DNA from: Hymenolepis diminuta
Lineage: Eukaryota > Platyhelminthes > Cestoda > Cyclophyllidea > Hymenolepididae
Direction of reading: 5' to 3'
NCBI GenBank assembly: GCA_900708905.1
Contig: CAADRB010000024.1
Coordinates: 2,175,138 to 2,239,137, forward strand
DNA length: 64,000 bases
In this document: piece after piece, positions 1-13,340 of the stretch
Layout: each line of letters opens with the position of its first letter
Numbering within the stretch: position 1 is the stretch's first letter
Made by a program: the position numbers and the translations under genes
The notes under the pieces: model-generated
Told to the model about the DNA's origin: nothing
Database searches by the model: none
The model's input: only the letters and a program-made list of their open reading frames with translations

Positions 1-179
1 ATTGACTAAAAATTAAGAAATATACACGTGTTCTGCCCATGTTGACGTCTGCTGTTCTATGTCCGTTGTGTAGCCACTCTTAAAATCTAGGTGATCACTG
101 CAATACTGTTAAAGTTATGAATTAAACTTCATCGCCATGTTAATATCCTGCTTTTTAAAACTACTTTCTATCTTTTTAG

Positions 180-3100
180 ATGACGGTAGTGGTACTCTAG
201 TGGCCTTGAACGGTGGTAGCCAAACTCCCCAAGGTAATCAGCAGCAAACTCAACACCAGATTTTGAGTCTGGCTCCATCCCCGGCCACAAAATTAACAAC
301 ACCATTGAACACAGAACCGACCAAACAGGGAGTTCCTTCCTTGGAGCAGATTGAAACCGTTTGGCTGGATCTACGGAGGCTGCAGCAGGAAATCACTGAG
401 GTTCGTATTAATTTTTTCGCTTTGTACTTTTGATTCTCAAATAACAATTTCTTATTTTAAATTGAGTGCAGCCAAATACAAAATTTAGCTGAAATTCCAA
501 TGGGTCGAAAAAGCAGGGATTTTTTAAAATGTCTGTTGAATTTTGCATTTTGTTGGTGAATTGGGAACCGTTTTCACATTGTCTTCGGACAATTCGCTGA
601 CTCATTAATATGGTTTGTCATCAGGGGCACTGTCAGTTCAATTTACTGAATCTTTCTCTTCCCCCCCCTCTCCCTGCGTTTTGGTCATGAAGAAGTCGGG
701 AGTTTTATCAGCTGAATGCAAATATTTTATTGTTGTTTTCAGTCAGTTAATTGTGAAATATTGACAAACTCTTGAATTATGCCGTACATAGTTCGAGTTC
801 GCTATAACAACGGGAACTTGTGTTTTCCTACTTCCTAACTAGCATATTGGCTTGTAATCGTAAAAGTAATCCCATCTCGAAGCTCCCCCTAGGCACTAGG
901 ATACTTTCTTTAAATTTTGTGTTGTATATTTTTGCTCTGCTCTTAGTTCTCCAGCATAGAGAAAGAAGGGTACATGCTACATGCGTGTTGTATCTAGAAA
1001 TTTCAATTCTGTTCCCGTTAAAGCACGCGTTCGTTGTATGCATATATGTTTTTACATTTCGCTCCCATAAGTATATCAGAAACGCCATTCCAGAGGTGGA
1101 AGAAAGGCTCCCAAGTTCATAACTCAATTTATTAAATCAAGGAAAATACCTGAGGAGACACTTTTTACTATTGGTGAATTGATTTAGGAGTTTGAATGGT
1201 CGATATCGCCTTGGGAGCATGTTTGGCCAAGTCGTGCATTCTTCTACCGCTTATTTATTGGAACATTTTACTAGAAATTCCCACTGCAAGCCACAAAATG
1301 TGGGATGGCTAAAGTTTCATCTCGTTATCGTTAAACTATGTATGCCCTCATAGGTGTAAGGTTGTGTTTCAAGGGTCTGTTTGTCCCCATCGTTCATTTA
1401 CTTTTAGACAGTGGTTTTTTTTAAGTTGAAGCTTGTAAAATTGGGTTATCAAATCGCGTATATATTGCTGAAATGTCCAACCCGTAATTGCTTGTCTGGC
1501 TCTCCTGCCCATCTATCACAGGTGTCTGAAAGTGGTTAGTGGTCAGACAAATCGTGTCTGATGAGTTCAAATCCTGAGGAAATTTGCTCTAGAAGCTGGA
1601 AATTTCCCTATACTAATTTTTGCGCTTATCAATAATTGCAACGTTCTTCTTCAAAAAAGAGGTAAATGAGCCGTTAATCACTGAATAGGCTTTTAGCAAT
1701 AATTTAATAAATTCTATTACATTATACACAATAGCTTGAGTGTTTCCTAGATGGTGCCCCTGGAGAAATAACATTAGGTGCACTTATGATCTGAATATTT
1801 CATCAGTACTTTTTTATTAAATGTAAAAAAATACATTGAATCACATGAGTATACTTCTTTAATTATACATTTTTTGGTTAACACCGGTCCCTATTTGAGG
1901 TATCTCACAGGATTTATTGGTATTCACTAATTTATTAATGTTGCTTGCGAATGATGCTAAAAATCATTTCCACTTTTCGTCATAGGGAAATGGGAAATAG
2001 GGTTATGGTTGCCACGTTTCAATTACCTATGCTGTGAAACAAAATAGAAACCGAATCAGAGGAGACGCCCATTACGTAGCTAATAAGCTGATAAAATTTT
2101 TAAGTTATAGGGAGGTTGTGTAGTAGATAGAATAAAAATGCTAGATCTAGTGTTTTGACAAGACAAATAGGTGATTGATTGAAAAGGACCGTCAATGATG
2201 CATTATTCAGTTTTGTATGAAAGTAATAACCGTATTTTATTTTCTTTGCCATTTTTTAAAATATTTATTCGCCTTTTTTAGAAATATGTGCGTTGTTTTT
2301 TTTCCTCCACAGGAGGCCTCCCATTATGGTTTGAACATTGTATCCAGTGATGGTTTTCCGGGTGCCTTTTGCGTAGCAACAGCCAATGAGAGCGAAGTCA
2401 ATTCGCCTGCTTATCAACAGCTACGCGATCTGAGTAACCAACACAATCGGCTCTGTTCTCTTGCTCGTCTCCTCATTTGCGATCGGTTGGACTACCTCGA
2501 TCGGGCGGACCCATTCATTCAACAGTGAGTTCTGCATACTTAAATTACTTACAAGTAGTAAAATCTGACTCTTTTTACGCATCTGAATGATCCGTCAGGT
2601 ATTAAGCGTTGCATCTTCGGAATTATGTAGAACACAAAAAGATTGAAATTGATGATACGATATAACATCAAGAAGAGTAAGTGTTATTCCACTCGTATTA
2701 GTGCAGTATAAGTGGCAAAAAGGTGTAGGTCAATAAGGCATTAGTATGGCCTTGAACGAATGCACACGTGTACGCAGATAGCTTACCTTTTTATAAAACC
2801 CTCACTTGAGTGACTTGGTTATTTTAATCGCTATCCTAATTGTGTGTAGCAGCTTATTGTCGTACAGCGTCACCAAGCCGTAGGAACTAATTTGTTACAG
2901 TTAACAATGATAAAAGTTCCACAATCACGAAGAACACAAAGTGTTGTTTAGGCTAAAGTATATTGAACAAACCACGATGAGGATTCGGGCGAGAGTAAGA
3001 GAGAAGCGTACGAGCAGGTAAATGACAGGTGCGTGTGTGTGTGTGTGTATGTCTTTGAGCGGAAATAAAGACTAATTATGAGTCATTTGGACAAGAACGA

Positions 3101-6100
3101 GCGTGAGGTACGAATGCAGATGTACTTTTAAGCGGAACGGGGTAGTTATGGGAAAAAGGAGAACAGATAAATTCATCTAGACGTAATAGATAAGGATTTG
3201 AGTCACAGGGCCATAAAAGTGAAAAATCAACGTATTTTCATCACGATTGTGGCTGAATAAATAGTTTTTGCAAACACATAGAGTCATTTTTCAATGTAAA
3301 ATGCCCTCAGGTTTTACAGAAGTTCAAGTTTCTTTTGCAGTAACTCATCACCTACTAAGTGAAATATCCGTATGGAGTGGTTCATGCAGGTTGTATATTC
3401 AGTAAATAACTCATCTGATTATTCTACTGTCTTTGCTTTGACTAATCACTGCCTGATTAGTATCTGAAGCCATTTATAAACACAAAATCCAGGAACGCAC
3501 ATTGGCGTCATGCCATTAAAAGTAGGTCACGTTCAAGGGGTGTGTGTTTGGTTAAATCTATGTACATTCATCATCAACGTCACCAATCCGGAGTGATGAA
3601 TAAGATCCATAACCAAAATCGTAAACGCCTGGTGTGTCCAATGTTATGAATGATTCAGACGAGGCGTGTTACCAAAATTAACTACTTAAAGACTCATTTT
3701 GACCGCATTCTGAGAATCCTCGTTAATGCCATTGATATCATTAATACGCATTATAATGGAGAAAAGGCAACATTTAATGATAGAACAGCATTTGAACAAG
3801 ATCAGTAGGAAGACAGTTGATTAAGGGATGCAACGGGGAGTCAAGTTGCAGTGTATAATGAAGTCAAGATATCACGAATCTTACTTTATTTGAATTCTAG
3901 AAGTATCTACTTTCTTTTAACGGGTAGAATTCACATTGTGATAATAATTTCCAAGTCCATTGAGGTAGGAAAGCGTTTCCAACTCCTCATCTTGGATAGA
4001 ATGTGGCATTATGGAGTCTCTCTGATGTGGTACTCTAGTTCTGCCACCTTTTATATTAGCCAGACTTAACCGATTGGGAATCAAATCTTGATCTCTTACA
4101 TGGCAGATATGCACGGTGATCACTTACGTACACAAAATAGAGGAGAGGGGAAATTTATCCTACTTTGCTGAAGCTCAATTTTCATGATTTGATAATTGGG
4201 TATCGGGTTGAGTCAATATCCGTGACATTCAGAGTTTGTTGACCAGTTAAAGCAATTGCACATTTGGTCACACCGCTTTGATTAGTTGGTATTTTCTTAC
4301 AGTCATCGATGTTTTTTGGAACTAAAAAAATTATTTTAAACAGAGCAGAGCTCGCTGGAGTTCACTCAAGGTGAAGGTACTAATCGACGAATAACTGAAA
4401 GTCTTTAATCTTTTCCTCATCTTAATTTAGTATCTTCAGAATAAGAAAAAAAAACGATATTGAACGGGAACGTATCCAATGTCACATACGGATTGGTTAT
4501 CTCGTGTGACTATTGGGCAACTGGGTGGTTGGGGAAAAAAGTTGGCGTGGTCTATTGGCTAGATCTGGGCCAATAGGATGGCTTTGGCGTTTGCACGTTC
4601 ACTTGGCTTGCTGAGATAGTTTGCTTCCGTAATTACGTAATTTGAAAAGCCTTTGTGTCACCAATCACTGCTACTCAAAAGGTGGTTGCTTTTCCAATGA
4701 ACCGGTAAATAAAAGTTCGTATTTTGAAATGAAGTTAGCAATTCTTTAATCCCACCAATTACGCCTAATGAAGATTCTAAATTGAAGGGGCGCTATGTTA
4801 CTGACGTTTTACTGCCGTTTACTTCTCACAACGTTCAAATAGGTAGTAACAGATAATTGAACCGGAAAACCCATGTTCTTATCTACGTATTTCGACAGTA
4901 GTTTTCTATTTAATATTTCCTTTTCGTCTTTGTTAGACTGAAAAATAGCAGGTATATTTGATTTAATTTGTGCCTATTCACGGTAAACAACATAACGCGT
5001 TCATTTATTTATTTAATCCTATTGTTTCAGTGTTTCAGTCGATTTAATTTATTCATTTTGTCTTTAAATTTTTTGAGTTTAAGGGGCATTGAAGAAGTCT
5101 GATTGTGCCACTTTACTGGCATTGCATTTCATTTTGTTTATAGTGAATGCATTCTGACAAAAAGCATTTGAATTGAAAGTGGCATTTTGAAGCTGTGTAC
5201 ACTTGTTCAACATTTCAGCGATCTTTTTTCGCTTTTTTAATATTTCTTCTGCATTTTGTTGTTAGATTGAAGACCACCGTGCAAATTTAATGTTATCGTG
5301 CTTGCCCATGGAAAATCGAAACGCGCTCGAATTCAAATAATGGGTTAGTTTCTGTGTATTACTGCTCCTTCCGTTCAGATTTCGCCGGCTTGAATCCTGT
5401 TGTCAGTATCTTTTAGATCATTATGGCTCTATGTGAAACATCTCTTTGAGAGAGTTCAACGTGAATAAAAGTACTTTTCTACGCTGCCGTTTTATTTAAT
5501 GGCGTGTGACCTGAACGTCACGGCCAAATTAAATGAGAATCTAGGTTGCTGTTCACTTATTGGCCTATTGCATAATAATTTACATTTTTAACTGACTTTT
5601 TCATTGTCGATAAGTGCAAAATGAATCTACACTTTTTCCTCTGTCAATATCGACTGATTGATAACTATTTATTTAATGATTCCAAACGGCTCAAGTTGGT
5701 AAAAAGATTCTTTAGTTTATCTGAGTATTGTGTAGATTTCAGGATCCGGTGCTTTGGATATTAAAGTCTGTTTATTTGATTTATCGTGTTCATTATATTA
5801 GCTTGGTGTTCTTTTTTGTTCTGACGGGATAGAGACCAGCTATAAGTTTGCAGAATATGCTGGTTAATCAAAAACTTCGGATCAATTTTTTGTCGCGGTC
5901 ATCTTTGTGATATCAGTTTCGAATCACATGATGTACTCCTTTTGAGACACAACGACTTGGTATGATTGACGTCCTCCTGCCATCAAACTTGTTTATTTTG
6001 TCTATCTAACCAGTTGTAACAGCCTCAGTACAAAACCATGTGAACTCGGATATTTCCTCTCCGGGGTCTTCTGGATTTTTTGCGTGGCTTCCAACACGTT

Positions 6101-9100
6101 ACAATCTTGTTTTCACAATGAATGTTTGTGCGTGGCGTTAGACATATCAATAATTAATTTCTCAAGCCCATAAGAAGTGTTCACAACATTCAATTTGGAT
6201 AGAGATTGCGTTTTATATAAAAAAGTTAAACTGTACTCTCTTGTTGCTCAAAATTAAACGTGGTGATTGGCCGTCCACACTCGTGTATGTGCGCCGATGG
6301 ACATCGATCTCGCGACCTCAGGCCCTGCGGTCGTGCACGCTGACCACTGCGCCACCGGCATACTATAGTACAATGTAAAACGCATATATTTATAGGTTCA
6401 CGCGCCGTTAGTTAGGGCTTGATAAGTTCTCAACTTTACTCAAATGCTATTTTAGTAGTAACGTGGTGGTAAATATCATATTAGCCGGTCAGCGTGATCT
6501 CCCAAATCAGGAGTCATGGGATCGATACTCATCGATTCGCATTCAGGAAGGCGTTTGCCATCTTTTATAGAAGAGTAGCGTCATGGAGCTTCACTGATGA
6601 GAAACTCAAATTCTGCCTGAACCATTGCGACGGTCATTTCACATCGATGGGCATTGAATCCGTGACCTTTAATTCCTCATTACGAGCATGGCGCATATTA
6701 GATGGGATGCTTAACTGTTCCGGCTTTGAAACCCGTTCGAAGCTCCCACCTTATTCTAACCACCTATCTTTCACTTTATAGTATATCGGGCTTGGCCTAA
6801 TAGTAAACTGCCATTATTTACTGCCAATGCTCGTCATGAAGGACGTTCTGTGATTCATATGTGCACAATATGGGTCCGTAAACAACACTTATGGGCTTTT
6901 CCGCAAGTCCTTCTGTTGTTAACGAATGTTTGTGTGTCCGTGTATTTATTTGTTTTCCGTATGACGCCAGCTGCTTGGTTAGTCAGCAGGAATTGTGTTT
7001 ATCGTTATCGCCTTCAGGTGTTAAGTCATCTTGAATACAATATCCTCCCTGGAAGCTGTAAATATTCCAGCTTTTAACAGTCTGCATACAGTTATGAAAA
7101 TGGACGTTGTAATTTGGACCACCAGACTGCAATAAAACTTCTGAAGTCCCTTATTTTAAAAAGATAAAACTTCTCTACTGATTTTTCTTTGTCATTCACA
7201 AACACGGCCTTTATTAACCACTCTATTCAACTTTTTCTTTTCAAAAAAAAGAGGAGGGAACTTCAAAATGGGTTGGCGCCAACCAACCTAGCGCAGAAAA
7301 GGAATTTCTAATGAGAAATTCATTTTGAAAACGTTTTGAACGTCTGCGTTAGTTTAACTCCCATCGGTGCACATCCAAATGGGTGGACTGATTGTGTCAA
7401 AAGATCCTCTATGGTCTACCGAAAGATAGCTACAAGATAATCAGGGAATCAATTAATTAATTTGATAGGTCGCGGAATCTTACACCGCTTGCATGTATGT
7501 TGCATGCGGGTTCGCGATTTATTTTAAAATCATATTCGCAATTGTAAGCTTCATCCTTGCAAAATTACTTTCAAGTTCGGCATTTTTGAAGACGCTCAGT
7601 GGTCATTCGATTGATTAGCGGCATAATGTTAACTGCGAATCCTAGAGAAATTGGGACGTTGCGTAAACTGGATTTTAGTCCTTTTATCGAACACTACATT
7701 TGTGCGCTCGTGGCACAGTGCTCGTCACGGGTTAAATTCCCATCGGTGCACACCCAGCGAGCTGAACGGTCAACTGAACTGGTAAAGTTTAACTAGTGAA
7801 GAAGCTAGCAGAATTTGAGTTTCTCGGCATCGAGACTCAATGACGCCACTCTCTAACTCAAAAAGAACTTTACAATGCGCTTTCTTACCTAGACTTTGTC
7901 CTTTTTCATCTAGACTAATCACATTCAATAGAAGTTGAAGGTAGGGAATTGGGCAGAGAATATTAGAATAATTTATTAATGGCTAAAGGCTGTGAAACAT
8001 AAATAATATTCTCTTGGTGTCATTTATTACTAGGCTTTTGTGAAGTGTTTGATTTCAATTTGCTGCATTTCATTTAAGCGTGATTGGGGCCGTGCTTTTA
8101 CTCTCGGTACGCTGTGCACCTTTCAAACTCAATACTGTTGGGGGCAGTATTTTTTTCAAAACTGTCAGTTATTATTTTCTTCTAATTAAATTTACAAATA
8201 TCACGCTCTCTTGTTGGCTTCCATTTTTTTGGCGCATGAATTATCTTAAATTCGAAAATCCTTTTTGTGTCTGTTCATCCTTTTATCGTTTAGTTTAAAG
8301 ATACTGTTTGGTTGGGTGACCTTAAGTGTTTCGAAGTTCCAGCGGTTTTGTTAAACCAGTGAGAACGCCTTGGTTTTAGCAACCCGTCCAACCTCTGGAG
8401 TTAAAAAGAGGGAAGATGATGTTGGAAGTGATTGGAGATGAGGAGTTGTTATTAGCCTTATAAGCCTCCCAAAATAGCTAAAATTCTCCAAATTGAATAA
8501 TGACACGAGATTTGACAAACTTTCCCTATTTCCTCCTAGTTATGCTCCACAATGATCCACAATTTCCGTGTATTTTAACAATTATGTAACATTGTAAATA
8601 ATTAATAACAAAATTAATAAATATGGAAAATTGTTACTCTGATTTCCTTTTTTTGATAAAAATATTCCATTTCACTCAACACTATCTTTGTCCCATTAGC
8701 TTGTTTCTCAACATTCAATAGTCAAATCACTTTCATTCAGTCATGAGCTAAAGTAGCCAGGTAAGTGTTAGGAAACCGTTTTGAATATTCTCGGTGCACT
8801 CAAACTGAACCTACAAGATTTTTCCCTCCTGCGGTGGATCATCGGTTATTGAATTTCTGCGCTCACACCTGGATATGTGATACCATAGTTGGCTAAGTAG
8901 AGAGCCAGACCTTTACCAGGTGTCCAGTTCTATATGAAGAAATTTATTCTTCTTATAAACACGGCTGGATAAAAATGTTCTATTTTACACAACGGAAGTC
9001 CGGCCATTTCATCTATGTATAGTAACTGAGAGTGGCAGTAAATGGCTGAGAACCAACCACAGTGGCTGTCTAAACCGTATACTCAGTCACCTTGGTTAAC

Positions 9101-11550
9101 AGTCAGTAATGACCAATATAGTTCGAAAAATGAATTTTAATTAGAGTATAATATGTTTGAATATATGTATATATGTGTATACTTCAGGTTCTCTAGTAGG
9201 ATTTATGACAATTGTAGAATTATGGGATGACTATTTACACAAACTCTCTCTAACTCACGAAACCAATCACACATAAACTTGAATCGATCATGTGATCTTA
9301 TTGTTAAACTAACACTACTCTCTTCAACCAAACATGCACTTTTGTACCTTGTAGTCATGGTGATCCATCAGCAGCAGCGTGTGGTGACCAGGTGAAGCAG
9401 GAGAGTAGCTACAATGGCAACAGTTCTAAAGGAGGCTCTGAATTGGAAAGAAGTCTACTCCAATCCTACCTTTCTCGACTGGGAGGAAACTATCAACGAT
9501 TTGGAGCAACTCATCTCAGAAGACCTCGACAGACTCCTCATCCAACTAACGGCACAGTGAATGGTACAGCTACTAACGGCACTAATTCGAATCCCTGTTG
9601 GAGGAACAGTACTATCCTGCCTGCGCACTCAGAGAGTGTATTTTATCAACAACAGATGCAATTGGAACAACAAACTCAACAAATTCAACAGATTTATCAA
9701 CCCATTCAACAGAAAATGTGAGTTTTGAATAGTCGCTTAAATAGATTTCAGTAGGCTATTTAGATGGATTATTGTAACTAATTGATTGCAACTTTCAATG
9801 AAATGAAATAATCAGGTGACTTTAATTGACATAATTAACATTAATTAAATTTGACTAGCTTGGTTTTTATAAGGTTGATTAATAATTATTGTCTTTAACT
9901 TACTGTTTTAATGGAATAGTCCTGATTAACAATTATATTCGTGAAGAATGCGCAGGAAATATCTTTGATGAGTTAGTGTAATCAAAATGGAATTAAGGAA
10001 TGGAGTTACTATGGACAGAATTTGTTATAAAATTATATTGCTGACTGATCGCATTTCGTTTAAAAGTGTAACGCTGTTTCATGATCTAATCTTAACCCCT
10101 TAGGAAACTTGAAAGAAAGATTTACACAGGCAGTACATAGTTTTCAATATAATATTTACTGAGAAAATGAGAAAAGTAATTTGAGAGCCCTCAGTCTTAA
10201 AACCTAAAATTATACTCTGTGTCTTTAATAACTTCATTTCTTGACACTTTTAATAATATTTGGCTGGAGCCTAGCTTTTAAGGTTTGAATTCATTCACGC
10301 TTTCGTTAGAAGTTATCTGATTACAGAAGAAAGCGTCACTCAACCAATTTTGGGGTCGTCACTCCCTTCCTTATTGATAGAGTCGGTAAAATCCAGTGAG
10401 GTTTTTTTCTTCTAATGGTCAAGATAGTATGATGATGTGATTTAACGTAACAGAGTTCATTAAAGTTCACAACATGGATAGAGTTGTTGTACCTAATTTC
10501 AGTTTTGATTTCAAATTCCAGAACCGATTAACCAATCCACTCGTAGTTGCAATTGAAAACGAGGCATAGATTCTCAGGAATATTGCTATCGGAATTGCTT
10601 TTGAGTAACCCACAAATTTGTCTCTATTCTAACAGCAATGGCAGCTTGCTTGAATTGCCCTCAAATGTCACCGCCGACTCTTGGCATTTCTGTTCTGCTG
10701 ATCTCCAGACCATCGCTCCCACAATGCCTGTCGCCACAATGATGACAACAACCTCTATGGTCGGTTCTCCTCTCATTCACACCACTTCCTCAATGCCTGC
10801 TAATCTTCATCTGGGGAATACTACGACAGGACCAGCTGTTCCTGGCTCTACAGCGACAGCTATGATCCTCAGCCCCGCAAATGCCTTTGATGAGATCACC
10901 AATGGGAACTGCACTTCAGTGGGAAATCCAGTTCATGTAACCATTGGTACTATGAATGGAAATGATTATTCTGGTGGGAATGCCAGAGTCTTTATGCCCT
11001 CGTCTGTAGGTGGGAGTTCAGGCAGTTCTGCGCCTGTGCTCACGGCTGAAAGCTCTGCTTGCTCAATTCCTGCAGCCACGGTGGAGAATGGACATCAGAA
11101 TTACCATCACAATCATCAGGATGATTTCATGTCCATGGAGGTGAGTTCTAGCTTCGTCCCTTCAAGACTGTACTTCATTGAATTCAAGATATTTTACTTT
11201 AATTGTATGCAACATTTATCTTCGAGTATTCATTAACGAACCCGTCTTGATTTTTTTAGCTTTCACCTGAAATCCCATTATCTACTGACGAGGATGATAA
11301 GGAAGAAATTCCAGATCTCTTAGACGTGCAGAACTTCCTCAGTAAATTTCCCTTCACTGACAATGATGAAGAGGACTTAATAGCTTCAATAGGTCTCGAT
11401 TCCAACAATTCTAATTCCGATAATAGTACTAATAACAACACTGACTTCAATTCCCATAAAAATGACCTCAAACTCCCTCCGGGTCCTCAATTTTTTATTC
11501 CTCCTGGGGAGGACTTTTGGAATCTCCCAGGTCTTATGGATATGTCTTAA
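180..11550 (+). CDS. Unidentified low-complexity, transcription-regulator-like protein, 3' part (5 exons)
   Basis: Five exons join in frame: 180-400, 2313-2524, 9355-9717, 10636-11140 and 11260-11550 (TAA). Each intron has GT donor and AG acceptor and split codons match, giving about 529 residues of the C-terminal part; the start lies upstream of the window. The first two exons contain two probably helical stretches (around VWLDLRRLQQEITE and QLRDLSNQHNRLCSLARLL). Exon 3 has a VKQE sequence that fits a SUMO site pattern, NGT repeats and a Gln-rich tract. Exon 4 is Ser/Thr/Gly/Met-rich. The last exon is acidic with DLLDVQNFL and then Asn/Ser-rich sequence, ending NLPGLMDMS. This composition resembles the non-DNA-binding part of a transcription factor or coactivator, possibly a heat-shock-factor or MITF-type C-terminus, but I recognise no family and no DNA-binding domain is in view. 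The gene structure is well supported; the function is inference. Confidence 0.6.
1522..1585 (+). repeat. tRNA-derived SINE-like copy
   Basis: This copy has an A-box-like GTGGTTAGTGG followed, at tRNA-like spacing, by a B-box-like GAGTTCAAATCC. It sits in the intron between the exons ending at 400 and starting at 2313. It is diverged and resembles the other SINE-like copies in the window. Confidence 0.4.
2870..3300 (+). repeat. Interspersed repeat family B, copy 1
   Basis: This block of about 430 bp is similar to the blocks at about 12890-13340, 35965-36390, 43685-43925 and 46555-47035. Shared landmarks are GATTCGGGC-type sequence, a GTGTGT tract, GAGTCA(C/T)T(C/T)GG, TGTACTTTTAA followed by GAA(A)C and a GGTTATGG-like motif, GACAGATAGGGG-like sequence and CATAGGGCCATAAA. 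All five copies read in the same direction. No coding capacity is seen. The edges are approximate. Confidence 0.6.
3033..3048. repeat. (GT)n microsatellite
   Basis: About eight GT dinucleotides in a row, inside family B copy 1. The same place in copy 3 (about 36137-36150) also carries GT repeats. Confidence 0.85.
4045..4135 (-). repeat. SINE-like copy, minus orientation
   Basis: TTAGCCAGACTTAACC followed by a B-box-like region and GCACGGTGATCAC matches the arrangement of the copies at 6285-6362 and 46165-46275. It lies in the large intron of the first gene and is strongly diverged. Confidence 0.35.
6285..6361 (-). repeat. tRNA-derived SINE head with A and B boxes
   Basis: Read on the minus strand it starts GCCGGTGGCGCAGTGG, containing an A box TGGCGCAGTGG (6354-6344), with a B-box-like GATCGATGTCC (6309-6299). 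The first seven bases GCCGGTG can pair with CATCGGC downstream, like a tRNA acceptor stem. The T-arm pairing is lost, so a working tRNA gene is unlikely. It is the best preserved head of the SINE-like family in this window. Confidence 0.5.
6484..6560 (+). repeat. SINE-like copy, plus orientation
   Basis: GCCGGTCAGCGTGATC followed by GGGATCGATACTC has the order and spacing of the head seen at 6285-6361, on the opposite strand and only about 125 bp away. Diverged; edges approximate. Confidence 0.35.
7345..7425 (+). repeat. SINE-like copy, plus orientation
   Basis: Contains CCCATCGGTGCACATCC followed by GGGTGGAC, matching the sequence just 3' of the B box in the copy at 7695-7800. It lies in the same intron. 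Confidence 0.4.
7695..7800 (+). repeat. SINE-like copy, plus orientation
   Basis: Reads GTGGCACAGTGC, then a B-box-like GGGTTAAATTCCC, then CATCGGTGCACACCCAGC, and ends with ACTGGTAAAGTTTAACTAG, the 3' part shared with the copies at 31690-31790 and 46165-46275. This is one of the clearest full-length copies. Confidence 0.5.
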
Positions 11551-11926
11551 ATTGCCTGATCTGTGTGTATCTGTGCCTCTTCCTCCCTTTATGTGCCACC
11601 GTCTTTCATTTTCTTCTTCCCTCATCATTGTATTAACCGCCTCATTTATTCATACGGTTTATCACATTCTACTGAGATTTTATAAGTAGGCGTGTATGCA
11701 ACTGTGAGGTTATCTCGCTCACACCCTGCAGAAAAAATATGCTTAACAGTTTTTCCTGCCTTATATGTAAATTGTAAAGAGCGGATATTGCTATTGGTTT
11801 ATTACGATGAGCTTTCTTTAGCTTTGACTGGTGGGCTTCAAAAGTATAAACCGCAATAGTTTGGTATGCACTAAGTGGAAGTCTTCATTTTGGTTGGCAA
11901 TTATACGGCATTCTGAAGTGAATTAA

Positions 11927-11932
11927 AATAAA
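11927..11932 (+). terminator. Poly(A) signal of the first gene
   Basis: An AATAAA hexamer lies about 377 bp downstream of the TAA at 11548-11550, in AT-rich 3' sequence. It is the first canonical plus-strand hexamer I see after that stop. Confidence 0.4.
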
Positions 11933-12889
11933 ATCGTCCAAGGTAGAAATTCAGCTTAAGAATAAAAATTAATAAACCCTCTTGTGTGCTAAATAATTTT
12001 AAAAATTGAGCGGAATTCGTGAAAGTGGACGGGATTAAGACTAGGGAGGGGTTTGTTTTCATTGACTTTGGGGTAATTGGGTAGATCACTTGTTGGTTTT
12101 GAAACCAGTAAAATACATATCAAGATAGAATCGAATGTCCTTTGTCAATTAGTGAGCTTCACTTTTATAAGATATCTTTGCTTGTCTTATCTACGTGCTC
12201 TCCACTATTAGAATGGTTTCAACAAAATTTGAAGCAGTTTCATCCTTGAAATATTTCTAGCTCTAATATGGTCCAATGCAATTTATTAATCCCTTGAAAG
12301 GATAATGGACTTAATCATGCATTTAAGAATGTAGTTGGTTCAGCATGAATGCCAGTTAGATAATTCTAATGTTTGATTCTTGCATTCCAAAGATTGGCAG
12401 ATGTAAGCCTTCATTTAATAAGTGTTTCGTGTTCGATTCTTAAACTATCTGAACGATCAAATGAATACTTTGGATCTTTTATTTCAGTAATGAACTATAC
12501 GGAAAGCCATTTCTCTTTGACTCAAGCCTATATTTCCGCGAATTGATCTAAATTTCCTTAAAGGAACTTAAATGGGTTTCTTTCTGACGTGATACTTCCA
12601 CAGTTGGAATACAATTTAAAAGACGAAATTTTGATATCTTCAGGCCTACTCCCTGCTTTTTGTATGTAATTCTCTTTTGGTTCCGAACAGAACAAGGTAG
12701 CAATCTAAAGCACATCAACAGCTCCCGTACTAGTGTTCTGATCTTCTGAGTATCTTTATCACCTTTCTAGTCGAATAAAATGTACTGTTTGATACACTAA
12801 AAAAACCGGCATTAAGAAACGATGTGAAGGCTGAAATTATAATCACGACTTTGAGATTGTTGCTGTGGTTAGAACAATACAACGAACCG
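11933..12889. other. Intergenic, no feature seen
   Basis: AT-rich sequence between the end of the first gene and the second family B repeat. I see no coding exon, RNA gene or clear repeat in it. Confidence 0.5.
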
Positions 12890-13340
12890 ATCTGGATAGT
12901 AGAAGTTGAGACTATAGATGGTAGCAACAGCAACAACTGTGTCAAAAGCTGAACGTAAACAATTGAGTAGCCCAACGCGTATTGAATAAACCACGAAGGG
13001 AATTCGGGCAAGTAAGACATGTGGAAGAGAGGAGAATGAAGGCAAGCGTGGGAGTCGGCATATAACAAGCGTGTGCCTGTACATGTAATGTAAATACAAA
13101 GGTAGTCTATGAGTCACTCGGGCAAGGACGCGCAGGAGAAAATGAGTGCAGGTGTACTTTTAATGAAATTGAACGGTTATAGAAAGGGGGAAACCATAAA
13201 CGCGTTTAGACGTGGCAGATAGGGGTCAGAGGGCCATAAAGACATCATCGAGGTTTCGTGGACGAAAAACCGAAGCATTTTCATAGGGACTGCGAATAAT
13301 GAGTAATTCTGGAGAAACATGATGAGTCATCCTTCAAGAT
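12890..13340 (+). repeat. Interspersed repeat family B, copy 2
   Basis: This copy keeps most of the family landmarks: CAACAGCAACAA near the start, GGGAATTCGGGCAAG, GAGTCACTCGGGCAAGGACG, GGTGTACTTTTAATG, AACGCGTTTAGACG, CAGATAGGGGTC and TTTTCATAGGGACTGCG. Open frames of about 80-110 codons on its minus strand are not conserved in the other copies and are not treated as genes. Confidence 0.65.

Noticed and set aside
6291..6361. Possible functional tRNA gene
   Set aside because: The acceptor stem can pair, but the T arm does not and similar diverged copies exist elsewhere; a SINE head explains it better.
10522..10635. Acceptor at 10522 for the fourth exon of the first gene
   Set aside because: It leads to a stop after two codons; the acceptor before 10636 keeps the phase and a long open frame.
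12730..13117. Two overlapping minus-strand ORFs of 82-112 codons
   Set aside because: They lie over family B copy 2 and are interrupted in the other family B copies.
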